From NCBI RefSeq assembly GCF_030864005.1, contig NZ_CP132976.1:2604001-2668000 (forward strand): DNA of 64,000 nucleotides, given 5' to 3'. Under the pieces are notes generated by a model that worked only from the letters and a program-made list of their open reading frames with translations, was not told the DNA's origin and searched no databases. Both the position numbers and the translations under genes were made by a program. Source of the DNA: Achromobacter seleniivolatilans (lineage in GTDB: Bacteria > Pseudomonadota > Gammaproteobacteria > Burkholderiales > Burkholderiaceae_B). Positions 18,064 through 27,347 of the stretch are shown here, one piece after another. Each line of letters opens with the position of its first letter. Positions within the stretch are counted from its first letter, which is position 1.

Positions 18064-19161
18064 TCAGGCGGCAGGCTGGCCGAGCGTGGCCATCAGATTA
18101 TCAAAACTGCCCTCTGCCACGCGGAACCAGGGAATTTCCTTGTCACGAAAGGCGACCATGCTGTCGTACAGCTTCTTGAACATGGGGTCCTTCGCGCTCA
18201 TTTCTTTATAGGCGGCCAGCGAGGCCTCGTAGCAGGCTTGCAGCACCGGCTTCGGAAATGCCTTCAATTGCGCGCCCCTCGACACCAGACGGCGCAGCGC
18301 ATCGGGATTGCCGGCGTCGTACTTGGCGATCATGTTGCCTGTAGCCATACGGCATGCCAGCGCCAAAGCCGATTGGTATGCCTTGGGCAGTTCGTCATAG
18401 GCGTCCTGATTGACGTACAGCGATAGCTGTAGCGTGCCTGCCCACCAGCCGGGAAAGTAGTAGTTCTTGGCGACTTTATAAAGCGCCAGACTCTCGTCAT
18501 CGTGGGGCCCTATCCAGGCAACCGCGTCCACCACCCCCTGCTCCAGCGCGCCATAGGTTTCCGCAGCAGGGACTTCAACAGGGGTAGCACCCAGGCGAGC
18601 CAACACGTGTCGCGCAAAGCCTCCCGCCTTGATTTTTAGTCCGCGCAGATCGTCCACAGTCTTGATTTCACCGCGGAACCAGCCGCCCATCTGCGCGCCT
18701 GTGTAGCCACAGGGAAAGTTCAGAATGTTGTACTTGTCGAACAGAACACGCGTCAGCGCGAGCCCTTCCCCCTGGCTCATCCAGGCGTTCATTTGGCGGG
18801 TATTCAAGCCAAACGGCACGCCCGCATCAAAGCACAAGGCCGGATCGGTATCGAAATAGCGCGTCGATGCGGTGTGGCCACAGTCGACGATACGGTGCTG
18901 CACAGCTTCCAGCACTTGACCTGGCTGCACCAGATCGCCAGCCGGAAAGATCTCTATGGTGAAGCGTCCGTCCGTTACCTCGCTGACGTAGCGGGCCACA
19001 TCTTCGGCGCCCGCAAACAGAGTGGGAGATTCGTTCGGAAAGCTGGACGCCAGACGCCACGCAACCGTAGGTGCTTCCTGCGCAAAGACGGGAGCCGCAA
19101 AGGCAGCGCCGCCCGCAGCGGCACCCAAGGCAGTTTGCTTCAAAAACGCGCGGCGTTGCAT
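18064..19161 (-). CDS. TRAP transporter substrate-binding protein (DctP family), orphan
   Basis: 365 aa from the ATG at 19161, which has GGAGG 8 nt upstream. The N-terminus MQRRAFLKQTALGAAAGG is a classical twin-arginine signal, cleaved near VFAQ-E. The body is a DctP-type binding fold; the TRAP arginine/aromatic region lies around GMLNTRQ-type segment FGLNTRQMNAWMSQGEGL and the motif VEVPAAETYGALEQGVVDAV is typical. Tat-exported members often bind 2-keto acids or lactate-like organic acids. No DctQ or DctM membrane subunits occur in the window, so it works with a transporter elsewhere or is a stand-alone sensor. It sits between truA and trpF on the same strand. Confidence 0.9.
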   Translation of the reverse strand: MQRRAFLKQTALGAAAGGAAFAAPVFAQEAPTVAWRLASSFPNESPTLFAGAEDVARYVSEVTDGRFTIEIFPAGDLVQPGQVLEAVQHRIVDCGHTASTRYFDTDPALCFDAGVPFGLNTRQMNAWMSQGEGLALTRVLFDKYNILNFPCGYTGAQMGGWFRGEIKTVDDLRGLKIKAGGFARHVLARLGATPVEVPAAETYGALEQGVVDAVAWIGPHDDESLALYKVAKNYYFPGWWAGTLQLSLYVNQDAYDELPKAYQSALALACRMATGNMIAKYDAGNPDALRRLVSRGAQLKAFPKPVLQACYEASLAAYKEMSAKDPMFKKLYDSMVAFRDKEIPWFRVAEGSFDNLMATLGQPAA

Positions 19162-19214
19162 GGCAAAGACCTCCATGGGGCGCTGTGTGGGCGCCTTGGT
19201 GTACTACGAATTTC

Positions 19215-20024
19215 TTAATAGGATTGCGTGAAAGGCGACAACAGCAGCGATCCGCCGTCCAGTTCTTCCAATCCGAACTCGGCGGGATAATCAATGGCGG
19301 ACAAGTACAGGCCATCCGGAGAAAACGTCGGCGCGCCCAGTTTGCGATCTCGCCAGGACAGCAACTGCGCCATCCACTCCACCGACTCCCTGCCCTGCCC
19401 AATCTGCAACAGCGCGCCCATGATATTGCGCACCATATGGTGCAGGAACGCATTTGCCTTCAAAGTGAAGACCAGAAACGGCCCGCGTTCCTCGATATTC
19501 AGACTGTGCATGTGACGCACCGGGTGCTTGGCCTGGCACTGCGAGGATCGAAAGCTGGAGAAGTCATGCTCGCCCAGCAGCGCGTTCGCCGCTAGTCGCA
19601 TGGCATCAACGTTCAGCGGCTGAAAGCACCACCCGGCACGCCCCGCCCACAAGGCTGGCCGCACGCGCCCACGCCACAGCAGATAAACATAGGTTCGCGC
19701 CCGCGCCGAAAAGCGTGCGTGAAATTCGTCCGACACCACCTGCGCCCACTGGACCGACACACTGGAAGGGAGAAACGCGTTCACGCCTCGGACCCAGGAT
19801 TCCATCCGGCGATCCAATGCCGTGTCCAGATGAACCACCTGCATGGCGCCATGCACGCCCGTGTCCGTTCGGCCTGCGCAAATCGTGGGGACGACACCTT
19901 CAACACCACAAAACTTTGCCAGCGCTGACTCCAGCGTGTCCTGCACCGTCTGCCGATGCGGCTGTGTCTGCCAACCCTGCCAAGCGGAGCCGTCATACGC
20001 CAGCCCCAATGCAACTCTAGACAT
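19215..20024 (-). CDS. truA: tRNA pseudouridine(38-40) synthase
   Basis: 269 aa, usual length. The catalytic aspartate is Asp54 in [11 protein letters not shown]; the ALAYDGS-like N-terminus ([16 protein letters not shown]) and [16 protein letters not shown] are family motifs. It modifies the anticodon arm of tRNAs. It starts 3 bases after the fimV stop, indicating co-transcription with the fimV homologue, an arrangement common in pseudomonads and Burkholderiales. Confidence 0.97.
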   Translation of the reverse strand: MSRVALGLAYDGSAWQGWQTQPHRQTVQDTLESALAKFCGVEGVVPTICAGRTDTGVHGAMQVVHLDTALDRRMESWVRGVNAFLPSSVSVQWAQVVSDEFHARFSARARTYVYLLWRGRVRPALWAGRAGWCFQPLNVDAMRLAANALLGEHDFSSFRSSQCQAKHPVRHMHSLNIEERGPFLVFTLKANAFLHHMVRNIMGALLQIGQGRESVEWMAQLLSWRDRKLGAPTFSPDGLYLSAIDYPAEFGLEELDGGSLLLSPFTQSY

Positions 20025-20027
20025 TAT

Positions 20028-21998
20028 TCAAACCCGAGGACCGCTGACTCGGCGCGGCTCGTCCGTGGGCGGTTCATCCAGGTCGAGATTGATCGTATCG
20101 AGCTTGCGGTTCAGCGCTGCCGTGTCCAGTGCTGGCTCGTTAAAGGCGTAGGTATCGTCATCGTCGTCCTCACGCCGCGCGGCTGCGCGGCGCAATAGCC
20201 AGGCAATCGCGAACGCGATCAGCGCCAGCACGGCAGTGACGATGACAAGCAGATTATCAGCCAGCCATCTCGGCCAGCCTGATGTGATGTCCTTGGATTG
20301 ATCCACGGGAGAGCTACCGGCGGTTTTATCCGTGGAGGAAGCGCTTGGGGTACTTGCCGCGGCAGGAGCTGATGTGCCCGACGTGCCCGATGCACCCGGG
20401 GTACCAGCTGTGCCTGGAGTACCTGCTGCGCCAGGGGTGCCTGCTGCGCCCGGAGTACCCGCAGTGCCAGGAGTGCCTGCCGCGCCCGAAGTACCTGCGG
20501 CACCTGAAGTGCCTGCTGCACCTGGAGCGCCTGCTACGCCCGGAGTACCTGCTGCGCCTGGAGTACCTGCCGCGCCCGGAGTACCTGCTGCGCCTGGAGT
20601 ACCTGCTGCGCCTGGAGTACCTGCTGCGCCTGGAGTACCTGCTGCGCCTGGAGTACCTGCCGCGCCAGAAGCACCCGCGGTACCCGAAGCACCTGCCGCG
20701 CCAGAAGCACCTGCCGTGCCGGAAGCACCTGCCGTGCCCGAAGCACCAGCCGTGCCAGAAGCACCCGCCGCGCCCGAAGCACCAGCCGTGCCAGAAGTAC
20801 CCGCCGCGCCCGAAGCACCCGCTGTACCCGAAGCACCTGCCGCGCCCGAAGCACCTGCCGTGCCAGAAGCACCTGCCGTGCCCGAAGCACCCGCTGCACC
20901 CGAAGCACCTGCCGTGCCCGAAGCACCCGCTGCGCCCGAAGCACCTGCCGTGCCGGCGGCACCCTGCTGTGCCACCGCCTTGCTCAACTCGTTCACGTTG
21001 GCTTGCAACTGGTTCACGCGACCTTCGGCATCGGCCAATGCGCGCTCATTCGACGTCCTGGCGTCCGCCTGGGCATCGGCTTGTGCGGACGCGCCTTCCT
21101 GCGCTTGGCCAGTAGACAGACGGACCCTATCCTGTGTGGGCGCGGCCGCAGCCACGCCGGTATCGCCGGGACGAGCAACGGTGCCCGAAGCCGCATCCTG
21201 CCCCTTGACCACCGAAGGATTCGCGCCCGCCGCCGCGCCGATGCGGGCGCGATACTTGGCGAACGCCTCCGCGTGCTCATTAAAGATGCGGCGCGCTTCG
21301 GCGGGATCAATCGCCCGCACGGTCGCGGCATCAGGAATCTTCAATTTCTGCCCGGCGCGCACCAGATTCATGTTGTTCTGGATAAACGCTTCGGGATTGG
21401 CGCGCCAAAGCGCGACCAGCATTTGATAGACCGACGCATTCGGCACGGCGTTGCGTTCGGCAATCGCAAACAGATTGTCGCCAGACTTGACGTTGACCGT
21501 TCCGGTCGTGCCGCCCGTCTTAGGAGCAGCGCCAAGCGCCGCCGGTGTCACGTCAGCGCTTGTACCGCGCAGCGGCACCAGAATGCTGACCTGCACCTGG
21601 CGTTGACCCGAACTGGAGCTGATATCCAGCAGCAGGTCAACCGCGCCGCTTGCCGCAGGCTGAGTACCCCGAATTCGCAGATTCTTGCGTGTGGCATCCA
21701 TGCCATCTTCGATCCTGACCACCATGCTGGCCAAGGGCACCGGCGGCTTCAGGCCGGCTCGCTGCCATGCGGCTTCGTCCGCGACCGACACCTTCAAGGA
21801 CGAGACTTCATCCGGCGTCAGTTCCTGCAGTCCCACCACCGCCTGCAGCGGCGCGCCCGGTACGGACACCACGCGCGAATGCCCCACGCGCATGGCCAGC
21901 GCCGAACTGCATACGCTCGACCCTAATGCCAACGCGATCGCCCATTGCAGGGCTTTCAAACGGCGGGCATGCTTCACGTGGCGCGAACGCTGGGTCAT
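20028..21998 (-). CDS. fimV: FimV-like peptidoglycan-associated protein with collagen-like tract
   Basis: 656 aa. Order: signal ([20 protein letters not shown]), FimV N-terminal beta domain (about 35-155, [18 protein letters not shown]), a LysM domain (about 190-240, [14 protein letters not shown] then [12 protein letters not shown]), a coiled segment (about 315-343), a Gly-X-Y tract at 346-543, one membrane helix (about 572-594) and an acidic cytoplasmic tail with [12 protein letters not shown]. FimV scaffolds polar assembly of type IV pili and secretion in pseudomonads. The usual long C-terminal TPR part and the terminal FimV domain are absent, so this is a short form. It lies between asd and truA, as in relatives. 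Confidence 0.88.
   Translation of the reverse strand: MTQRSRHVKHARRLKALQWAIALALGSSVCSSALAMRVGHSRVVSVPGAPLQAVVGLQELTPDEVSSLKVSVADEAAWQRAGLKPPVPLASMVVRIEDGMDATRKNLRIRGTQPAASGAVDLLLDISSSSGQRQVQVSILVPLRGTSADVTPAALGAAPKTGGTTGTVNVKSGDNLFAIAERNAVPNASVYQMLVALWRANPEAFIQNNMNLVRAGQKLKIPDAATVRAIDPAEARRIFNEHAEAFAKYRARIGAAAGANPSVVKGQDAASGTVARPGDTGVAAAAPTQDRVRLSTGQAQEGASAQADAQADARTSNERALADAEGRVNQLQANVNELSKAVAQQGAAGTAGASGAAGASGTAGASGAAGASGTAGASGTAGASGAAGASGTAGASGAAGTSGTAGASGAAGASGTAGASGTAGASGTAGASGAAGASGTAGASGAAGTPGAAGTPGAAGTPGAAGTPGAAGTPGAAGTPGAAGTPGVAGAPGAAGTSGAAGTSGAAGTPGTAGTPGAAGTPGAAGTPGTAGTPGASGTSGTSAPAAASTPSASSTDKTAGSSPVDQSKDITSGWPRWLADNLLVIVTAVLALIAFAIAWLLRRAAARREDDDDDTYAFNEPALDTAALNRKLDTINLDLDEPPTDEPRRVSGPRV
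20370..20963 (-). repeat. Collagen-like Gly-X-Y repeat, 66 triplets, in the fimV homologue
   Basis: 198 codons encode 66 uninterrupted Gly-X-Y triplets. The N-terminal half alternates GAS with GTA or GAA; the C-terminal half alternates GTP with GAA in 18-bp units. Only Ala, Thr, Ser, Pro and one Val fill X and Y, with proline at Y. The DNA is a degenerate 9/18-bp tandem repeat and should be prone to length change. Confidence 0.95.
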
Positions 21999-22180
21999 AA
22001 GCTGGAATTCCGTTCTTGTAGTCGAATTACGGGCTAGAGCCCGTTCGCACCAAATCAGTGAGAACAGGCCTCAATTCACTGGAAAAGTGTAATGGATCAT
22101 GCGCATTTCACAAACCTGAAAGGCGCATCAGCGATGGCTGACGGGCACATCCGCCACACATAGGCGCCGCAGCTGCAAAC

Positions 22181-22248
22181 ATCAAGGGCACCCGAAGGTG
22201 CCCTTGATTGTGCTGGGATCGCGATCAGACGGTTTTTTAGGCCGTCTG
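22181..22248 (-). terminator. Hairpins downstream of asd
   Basis: Two hairpins follow the asd stop: CAGACGG/CCGTCTG (22226-22232 with 22242-22248, T-rich loop) and a perfect 12-bp stem ATCAAGGGCACC/GGTGCCCTTGAT with loop CGAA (22181-22208). Neither has a strong trailing T-run, so termination may be partial and allow read-through into fimV. Confidence 0.5.
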
Positions 22249-22255
22249 GCCGGAA

Positions 22256-23386
22256 TCAGGCTTCGTTCAGAGCGATACGCAACATGCGGCGCAGCGGCTC
22301 GGCGGCGCCCCACAGCAACTGATCGCCAACCGTGAAGGCGCCCAGGTACTGAGAGCCCATCGAGAGCTTACGCAGACGGCCCACCGGGATATCCAGCGTG
22401 CCGGTCACGGCAACCGGCGTCAGTGCGGCAACCGTGGCTTCTTTGGTGTTCGGCACCACTTTGGCCCATTGCGTGCCCTCCGCGATCAAGGCTTCGATTT
22501 CATCCAGCGGCACATCGCGCTTGAGCTTGATGGTCAGCGCCTGGCTGTGGCAGCGCATGGCGCCGATACGCACGCACAAGCCGTCAATCGGGGTGGCCGG
22601 CGTGCCAAAGGCGGCGCCGCGGCCCAGGATCTTGTTGGTTTCGACCTCGGCCTTCCACTCTTCCTTGGACATGCCATCGCCCAGGTCCTTGTCGATCCAG
22701 GGGATGAGATTGCCGCCCAGGGGAACGCCAAAATGGTCGTGGGGCAGCGCAGGATCTTTCTGCTTGGCCAACACGCCACGGTCAATTTCCAGAATGGCCG
22801 ACGCAGGGTCGTCCAGCAAGGATTTGACCGATTGGTTGATTTCGCCAAACTGGGTCAGCAGTTCGCGCATGTGTTGCGCGCCGCCGCCAGAGGCCGCCTG
22901 GTAGGTCATGGAGGTCATCCACTCAACCAGATTGTTGTTGAACAGGCCAGCCAGGCCCATCAGCATGCAGCTGACCGTGCAATTACCGCCAATAAAGTTA
23001 CGCACGCCGCGCTTCAACGCCGCGTCGATCACCGGGCGATTGACCGGGTCCAGCACGATGATGGCGTCTTCAGCCATGCGCAGGGTGCTGGCAGCGTCAA
23101 TCCAGATGCCGTTCCAGCCCGCGCCGCGCAGCTTCGGGTAGACCTCGGACGTGTAATCTCCGCCTTGTGCCGTCAGAATAATCGGCAGTTTTTTCAGAGC
23201 ATCAATGTCATAGGCATTTTGCAACGGACCTGCGCCTGTCGCCCACGTGGGCGCAGCGCCGCCAGCGTTGCTGGTGGAAAAAAACACCGGTTCGATCAGT
23301 GCGAAGTCATTCTCGTCGCGCATGCGTTGCATGAGCACCGAGCCGACCATTCCGCGCCAGCCGACAAGGCCTACTGCTTGATTCAT
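22256..23386 (-). CDS. asd: Aspartate-semialdehyde dehydrogenase
   Basis: 376 aa, cytoplasmic; reduces aspartyl phosphate to aspartate semialdehyde for lysine, threonine, methionine and peptidoglycan precursors. The nucleotide-binding start reads [18 protein letters not shown], the catalytic cysteine is in [10 protein letters not shown], and the active-site histidine in [10 protein letters not shown]. Length and motifs match the gammaproteobacterial-type Asd (long form). It lies between leuB and fimV on the same strand. Confidence 0.97.
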   Translation of the reverse strand: MNQAVGLVGWRGMVGSVLMQRMRDENDFALIEPVFFSTSNAGGAAPTWATGAGPLQNAYDIDALKKLPIILTAQGGDYTSEVYPKLRGAGWNGIWIDAASTLRMAEDAIIVLDPVNRPVIDAALKRGVRNFIGGNCTVSCMLMGLAGLFNNNLVEWMTSMTYQAASGGGAQHMRELLTQFGEINQSVKSLLDDPASAILEIDRGVLAKQKDPALPHDHFGVPLGGNLIPWIDKDLGDGMSKEEWKAEVETNKILGRGAAFGTPATPIDGLCVRIGAMRCHSQALTIKLKRDVPLDEIEALIAEGTQWAKVVPNTKEATVAALTPVAVTGTLDIPVGRLRKLSMGSQYLGAFTVGDQLLWGAAEPLRRMLRIALNEA

Positions 23387-23545
23387 TTCAATCGCTCTAT
23401 AAAGGTGGAGACAAGGTCTGGGTAGAAAAAAACGTGCAATTCAACAATTTATCAGAATGCACGGGCAATTGTTGCGGCGCAGCTTGAAAAAATGGGGGCC
23501 ATAAGACTCAAGCCGCCGTTCGAGGCGCTCTGGCAACAGGCAGAA

Positions 23546-23576
23546 CACAAAAAAGGGCCGCCCGGCGGGCGGCCCC
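23546..23576 (-). terminator. Rho-independent terminator of leuB
   Basis: GGGCCGCCC (23555-23563) and GGGCGGCCC (23567-23575) form a 9-bp GC stem with a 3-nt loop; reading leftward it is followed by six T residues. It lies 45 bases after the leuB stop and separates leuB from asd. Confidence 0.88.
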
Positions 23577-23620
23577 TGATGCAGGAGCAGCGCCGCAAGG
23601 GCGCAACCCCTGCTTGACGA

Positions 23621-24697
23621 TCAGGCCAGGGCTTTCAGAACCGCATCGCCCATGCCTGCCGTGCTGACTTTCGTCGTGCCCGGCTCGAAGATGTCGGCGG
23701 TGCGCAGGCCGCTGGCCAGCACGCTGCGCACGGCGGCTTCAATGCGATCGGCCTGCGGCGCCAAATTCAAGGAGTAGCGCAGCAGCATGGCGGCCGACAG
23801 AATGGTCGCCAAAGGATTTGCGATGCCCTGCCCGGCGATATCCGGCGCCGAACCATGGCTGGGCTCGTACAAGCCTTGGCCGCTGGCGTTCAGCGATGCA
23901 GACGGAAGCATGCCGATCGAACCCGTCAACATTGCGGCTTCGTCCGACAGAATGTCGCCAAACAGATTGCCCGTGACGATGACGTCGAACTGGCGCGGGT
24001 TGCGCACCAGTTGCATGGCGGCGTTGTCGACGTACATGTGCGACAGCTCGACGTCGGGGTACTCGCGCGCCACTTCAATCACGATGTCGCGCCAGAACTG
24101 CGACGTTTCCAGCACGTTGGCCTTGTCCACGCTGCACAGTTTCTTGTTGCGCTTGCGGGCTGATTCGAAACCGATCCGCGCGATACGGCGCACTTCGGAT
24201 TCCGCATAGCGCATGGTGTCATAGCCTTCGCGTTCGCCGGCAAACGCGCCGTCTGGCGACGAACGCACGCCACGCGGAGTGCCAAAATAAATGTCGCCGG
24301 TCAGTTCCCGAATGATCAGGATATCCAGGCCCGACACAATCTCGGGCTTTAGCGAAGACGCACTGGCAAGTTCCGGATACAGGATGGCGGGACGCAGATT
24401 GGCGAACAGGCCCAACGCCTTGCGCAGACCCAGAATGGCCTGCTCGGGGCGGAATTCGCGGGGCAGGCTGTCGTACTTCCAGTCGCCGACAGCGCCAAAC
24501 AAGATGGCGTCCGATTCTTTGGCCAGGTTCAGCGTGGCCGGGGGCAAGGGGTGCTCGAACTGGTCGAACGCTGCGCCGCCAACTGGGGCCTGCTTGATGT
24601 CAAAGGGCACGCCCAGCGCTTGCAGGACGCGAACGGCCTGTTCGACGATTTCCGGGCCAATGCCGTCACCCGGCAAGACTGCAATGTTGTGAGTCAT
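23621..24697 (-). CDS. leuB: 3-isopropylmalate dehydrogenase
   Basis: 358 aa; oxidatively decarboxylates 3-isopropylmalate to the precursor of leucine. Family motifs: [14 protein letters not shown] at the N-terminus, [25 protein letters not shown], and the metal/cofactor site [19 protein letters not shown]. It starts 31 bases after the leuD stop and is intact, unlike leuD and leuC next to it. Its own terminator follows. Confidence 0.97.
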   Translation of the reverse strand: MTHNIAVLPGDGIGPEIVEQAVRVLQALGVPFDIKQAPVGGAAFDQFEHPLPPATLNLAKESDAILFGAVGDWKYDSLPREFRPEQAILGLRKALGLFANLRPAILYPELASASSLKPEIVSGLDILIIRELTGDIYFGTPRGVRSSPDGAFAGEREGYDTMRYAESEVRRIARIGFESARKRNKKLCSVDKANVLETSQFWRDIVIEVAREYPDVELSHMYVDNAAMQLVRNPRQFDVIVTGNLFGDILSDEAAMLTGSIGMLPSASLNASGQGLYEPSHGSAPDIAGQGIANPLATILSAAMLLRYSLNLAPQADRIEAAVRSVLASGLRTADIFEPGTTKVSTAGMGDAVLKALA

Positions 24698-24728
24698 TTA
24701 AGAAACGATCCTAGGGTCGGAATATTGA

Positions 24729-25067
24729 TCAGGCGATGGGACGGCTTTCCAGCCAGGGGTGGCGGGCCAAACGTTCCGCTTCAAAGGCGCGGATCTTGTC
24801 GGCGTGACGCAAGGTCAGGCCAATGTCATCAAAGCCGTTGAACAGGCAGTATTTGCGGAAAGGTTCAATGTCAAAACCCATTTCGCGGCCATCCGCTGCG
24901 ATCACGACCTGGCGCTCCAGATCGACGCGCAGCTTGTAACCAGGGAAGGCCTTCACTTCGTCGAACAGGCGCGACACTTCGAGCTCGTTCAGCACGATCG
25001 GCAACAGGCCGTTCTTGAAGCTGTTGTTGAAAAAGATGTCGGCATACGACGGCGCGATGATGGCGCG
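24729..25067 (-). pseudogene. leuD: 3-isopropylmalate dehydratase small subunit, 5' half lost in this sequence
   Basis: Only the C-terminal 112 residues are intact, from [20 protein letters not shown] to LESRPIA; the family is about 216 aa. Upstream of 25067 the sequence degenerates into the cytosine-poor tract. A corrupted copy of the expected LeuD signature survives in a shifted frame at about 25100-25140: it reads [13 protein letters not shown] where NFGCGSSREHAPW is expected. LeuD pairs with LeuC to isomerise isopropylmalate. I list it as broken as given; a real genome probably has an intact gene here. Confidence 0.85.
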
Positions 25068-26016
25068 AGATATAGAAAATATGAGGTCTGCGGCCCGAGG
25101 GGGCGCGTGCGCGAGGGCTGGTTAAGCAGACGAAGTTGTTGAGTAGAATGATATAAGGGTTGAGCAAGGTTTTAAGGGATGGTTCTGATCATTATAAGGA
25201 TTCAAAGATTTAGAGTGATGGTTGAATGGCAAGGATAGGGAAGGGGGGAATTTAGAGATGAGAGGATTTTGGGAGGAAATTGAAAGGAGGGGTAGGGTAG
25301 GTGGGTGGGAGGGGGGTTGGGTGGTGAAGGGAGTAGTGTGGAGGGGAGGTGAGGGTTTGAGGTGGGGAATAATGGGAATGAGGGTGGTGAGTTTGGCAGT
25401 GATGGTGGTAGGTAGAGGGATGTGAGAGGTTAGGTTAGGGAGTTAGGAGTAGTTTGGTAAATTAGGGGGGGGATGAAGAGGAGGGAATGGAGGGGAGGTA
25501 ATTGAGGGGGGAGGAAGAATTGGGAAGGGTAGGAAGTAGTTGGGAGGTTAGTAGTTGTTGAGATGAGAATAAGGGATTGGAGGGAGAGTTATTGAATGGA
25601 TTATGAGTGATGAAAGAGTATAAGAATGGATTTGAAGAGGAGTTTTTGTGAGGGGAATGAATGAGAGTTAGGAATGAGAGGAGTGTTAATGAAGGTTAAT
25701 AAGGAAGTAATTAGAATGGAGATAGATGGTTAGGAATAGGATTTTAAGAGAGAAAAGATAGGAGGAGAGATGTTGAATATTTTAGAGTGGGGTGATAGTT
25801 AATGGTTATAGAGTGATTGGAGGTTTTAGGTAATAGAGGTTGGGAATATGAATTGTTAATGGGGATAGTGAATTGAAGATGAGGAGATTATTATGATTGG
25901 TAGAGGGAAGGGGAAGGGAAGAGGGTTTAAAATGTGTATTATAGTTAATGAGAGGTAAAAAGGTGTTATGAGATGGTGGTGAGAGTGAGTGTGGTAGAAT
26001 AATAAAGGGTATAATT
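25068..26016. other. Cytosine-depleted tract replacing the leuC/leuD junction (probable sequence artefact)
   Basis: About 949 bp in which cytosine almost vanishes on the plus strand: 25398-26018 has none, and 25231-26018 has one. G, A and T stay mixed, with G-runs. The left end (25068-25170) fades in gradually and still resembles LeuD; the right end stops abruptly in LeuC codon 271. The missing LeuC part (about 197 codons) plus missing LeuD part (about 104 codons) needs about 900 bp, so length is conserved while content is not. Open frames here (for example 25222-25425) are composition effects and are not called. Confidence 0.9.
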
Positions 26017-26829
26017 GGCGCCCTCGTCGGTGTGCAGCGTGCGCCAATACTTGACCGCCTGATCCCACACCACGCCGCTGGGCGCAAAAGGACGGCCACG
26101 GAAGTACTCGACGGTTTTGTCGTCTACCGCCACCATGCCAGAACGGGCGCCCGCTTCAATGGCCATATTGCAGACCGTCATGCGGCCTTCCACGGACAAG
26201 CCCCGGATGGTGCTGCCAGCGAACTCGATGGCGTGACCCGTGCCGCCGGCAGTACCGATGATGCCGATGATGTGCAGGACCACGTCCTTGGCCGTACAGC
26301 CGAAGGGCATGTCGCCTTCGACTTTGATCAACATGCTTTTGGCTTTCTTCATCAACAGCGTCTGGGTGGCCAGAACGTGCTCGACTTCTGACGTGCCGAT
26401 GCCAAAGGCCAATGCGCCCAGCGCGCCGTGCGTGCTGGTGTGCGAATCGCCACAGACCACGGTCATGCCGGGCAGGGTCGCGCCCTGCTCCGGTCCGATC
26501 ACGTGCACGATCCCCTGGCGCAGGTCATTCATGCGGAATTCGGTGATGCCGTATTTCTCGCAGTTGGCATCCAGCGTGTCGACTTGCAAGCGGGACACGG
26601 GGTCATCAATACCCTGGGCGCGGTTCAAGGTCGGTACGTTGTGATCCGCGACTGCCAGGTTGGCGCCCGTGCGCCACGGCTTGCGCCCGGCGATCGCCAA
26701 GCCTTCGAACGCCTGCGGGCTGGTGACTTCATGCACCAGATGGCGATCGATATAGAGCAGACAGGTGCCGTCTGATTCCTGGTGGACGATGTGGGCGTCC
26801 CAGAGTTTGTCGTAAAGGGTTTGGGCCAT
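26017..26829 (-). pseudogene. leuC: 3-isopropylmalate dehydratase large subunit, 3' part lost in this sequence
   Basis: 271 intact codons from the ATG at 26829 ([15 protein letters not shown]) to HTDEGA; the family is about 467 aa. Substrate and fold motifs are normal: [38 protein letters not shown], and [13 protein letters not shown]. The part that carries the 4Fe-4S cysteines (GSCTN and GCSMC motifs in the family) lies in the lost region. After Ala271 the frame enters the cytosine-depleted tract and runs on about 17 unrelated residues. As given the protein could not function; a sequencing fault is the likely reason. Confidence 0.88.
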
Positions 26830-27347
26830 GGATGCGCTCTGCAAATAAACAGTCCGGCTCGTGCCTCACGCGGTTGAAAAGCAAATCGCTCCCGCGCCGG
26901 CCACTGCGGCATGAAATGAATTATGCCCACGGTCTGAACCTAGTACAACTGCACCATACATACTAGTACCACCACTACCATGATGGTTACAAAAATAGTT
27001 TGCTCCGGCAGATGTTTCAAACCGCCACCGTAGTGTGGAAAATTAATCACATGTTCGTTTTTTGATAAAGAAAACAGATACAAAATTATCAAAACGATAT
27101 AATCCAGTTTCACTACGGTTGCTTGTTTTTCGAAATAATGCGCAATAAACTGCATTAATGGAAATGCATCAAACAACCCTTTCCGGAGTTCGTGCAAATT
27201 CAACGACATTAAGTGATGTTGCGCGAAGAACCAATATGGCCCGTGGAAATGTCTAGCGAACAATTAACAAATCTTGACTCGCAATATCTGACATTTACAC
27301 ACAACATAGCGGCCATTCAATCTCAACCTGACACGCGAATAATCACT
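26830..27347. other. AT-rich divergent control region between leuC and the adhesin secretion operon
   Basis: 518 bases without a supportable gene, much richer in A+T than the flanks, especially 27030-27200. It must hold the promoter of leuC (leftward) and of the tolC-like gene (rightward). AT-rich islands of this kind in a GC-rich genome often bind H-NS-like silencers. A hydrophobic minus-strand frame (26940-27263) is open but has no RBS and poor codon character. Confidence 0.6.
27060..27103 (+). promoter_or_regulatory. Inverted repeat overlapping a candidate promoter of the adhesin secretion operon
   Basis: TTTTGATAA (27060-27068) and TTATCAAAA (27086-27094) are perfect 9-bp arms 17 nt apart. 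A perfect -10 hexamer TATAAT follows at 27098-27103, with no good -35, so the arms cover the -35 region. This is the layout of an activator- or repressor-controlled promoter. The tolC-like start is 245 bases downstream. Direction and use are inferred. Confidence 0.4.

Noticed and set aside
20370..20963. CRISPR-like periodic repeat
   Set aside because: The 9/18-bp period has no unique spacers and is a coding Gly-X-Y tract.
20332..21426. Plus-strand frame of 364 codons rich in Pro-Ala-Val opposite the fimV homologue
   Set aside because: It is the antisense of the Gly-X-Y repeat. The minus-strand protein has signal peptide, FimV domain and LysM; the plus-strand product has none.
25222..25425. 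67-codon plus-strand frame in the cytosine-depleted tract
   Set aside because: Open only by composition; product is mostly Gly, Trp, Arg, Val and Met and resembles no protein.
25068..26016. Insertion sequence or foreign DNA splitting leuC and leuD
   Set aside because: No transposase, no terminal inverted repeats, no target duplication, and the total length equals the missing leuC/leuD coding DNA.
26940..27263. 107-codon hydrophobic minus-strand frame in the leuC/tolC gap
   Set aside because: No RBS before either possible ATG, AT-rich promoter-like DNA, no recognisable family. A tiny membrane protein cannot be fully excluded.
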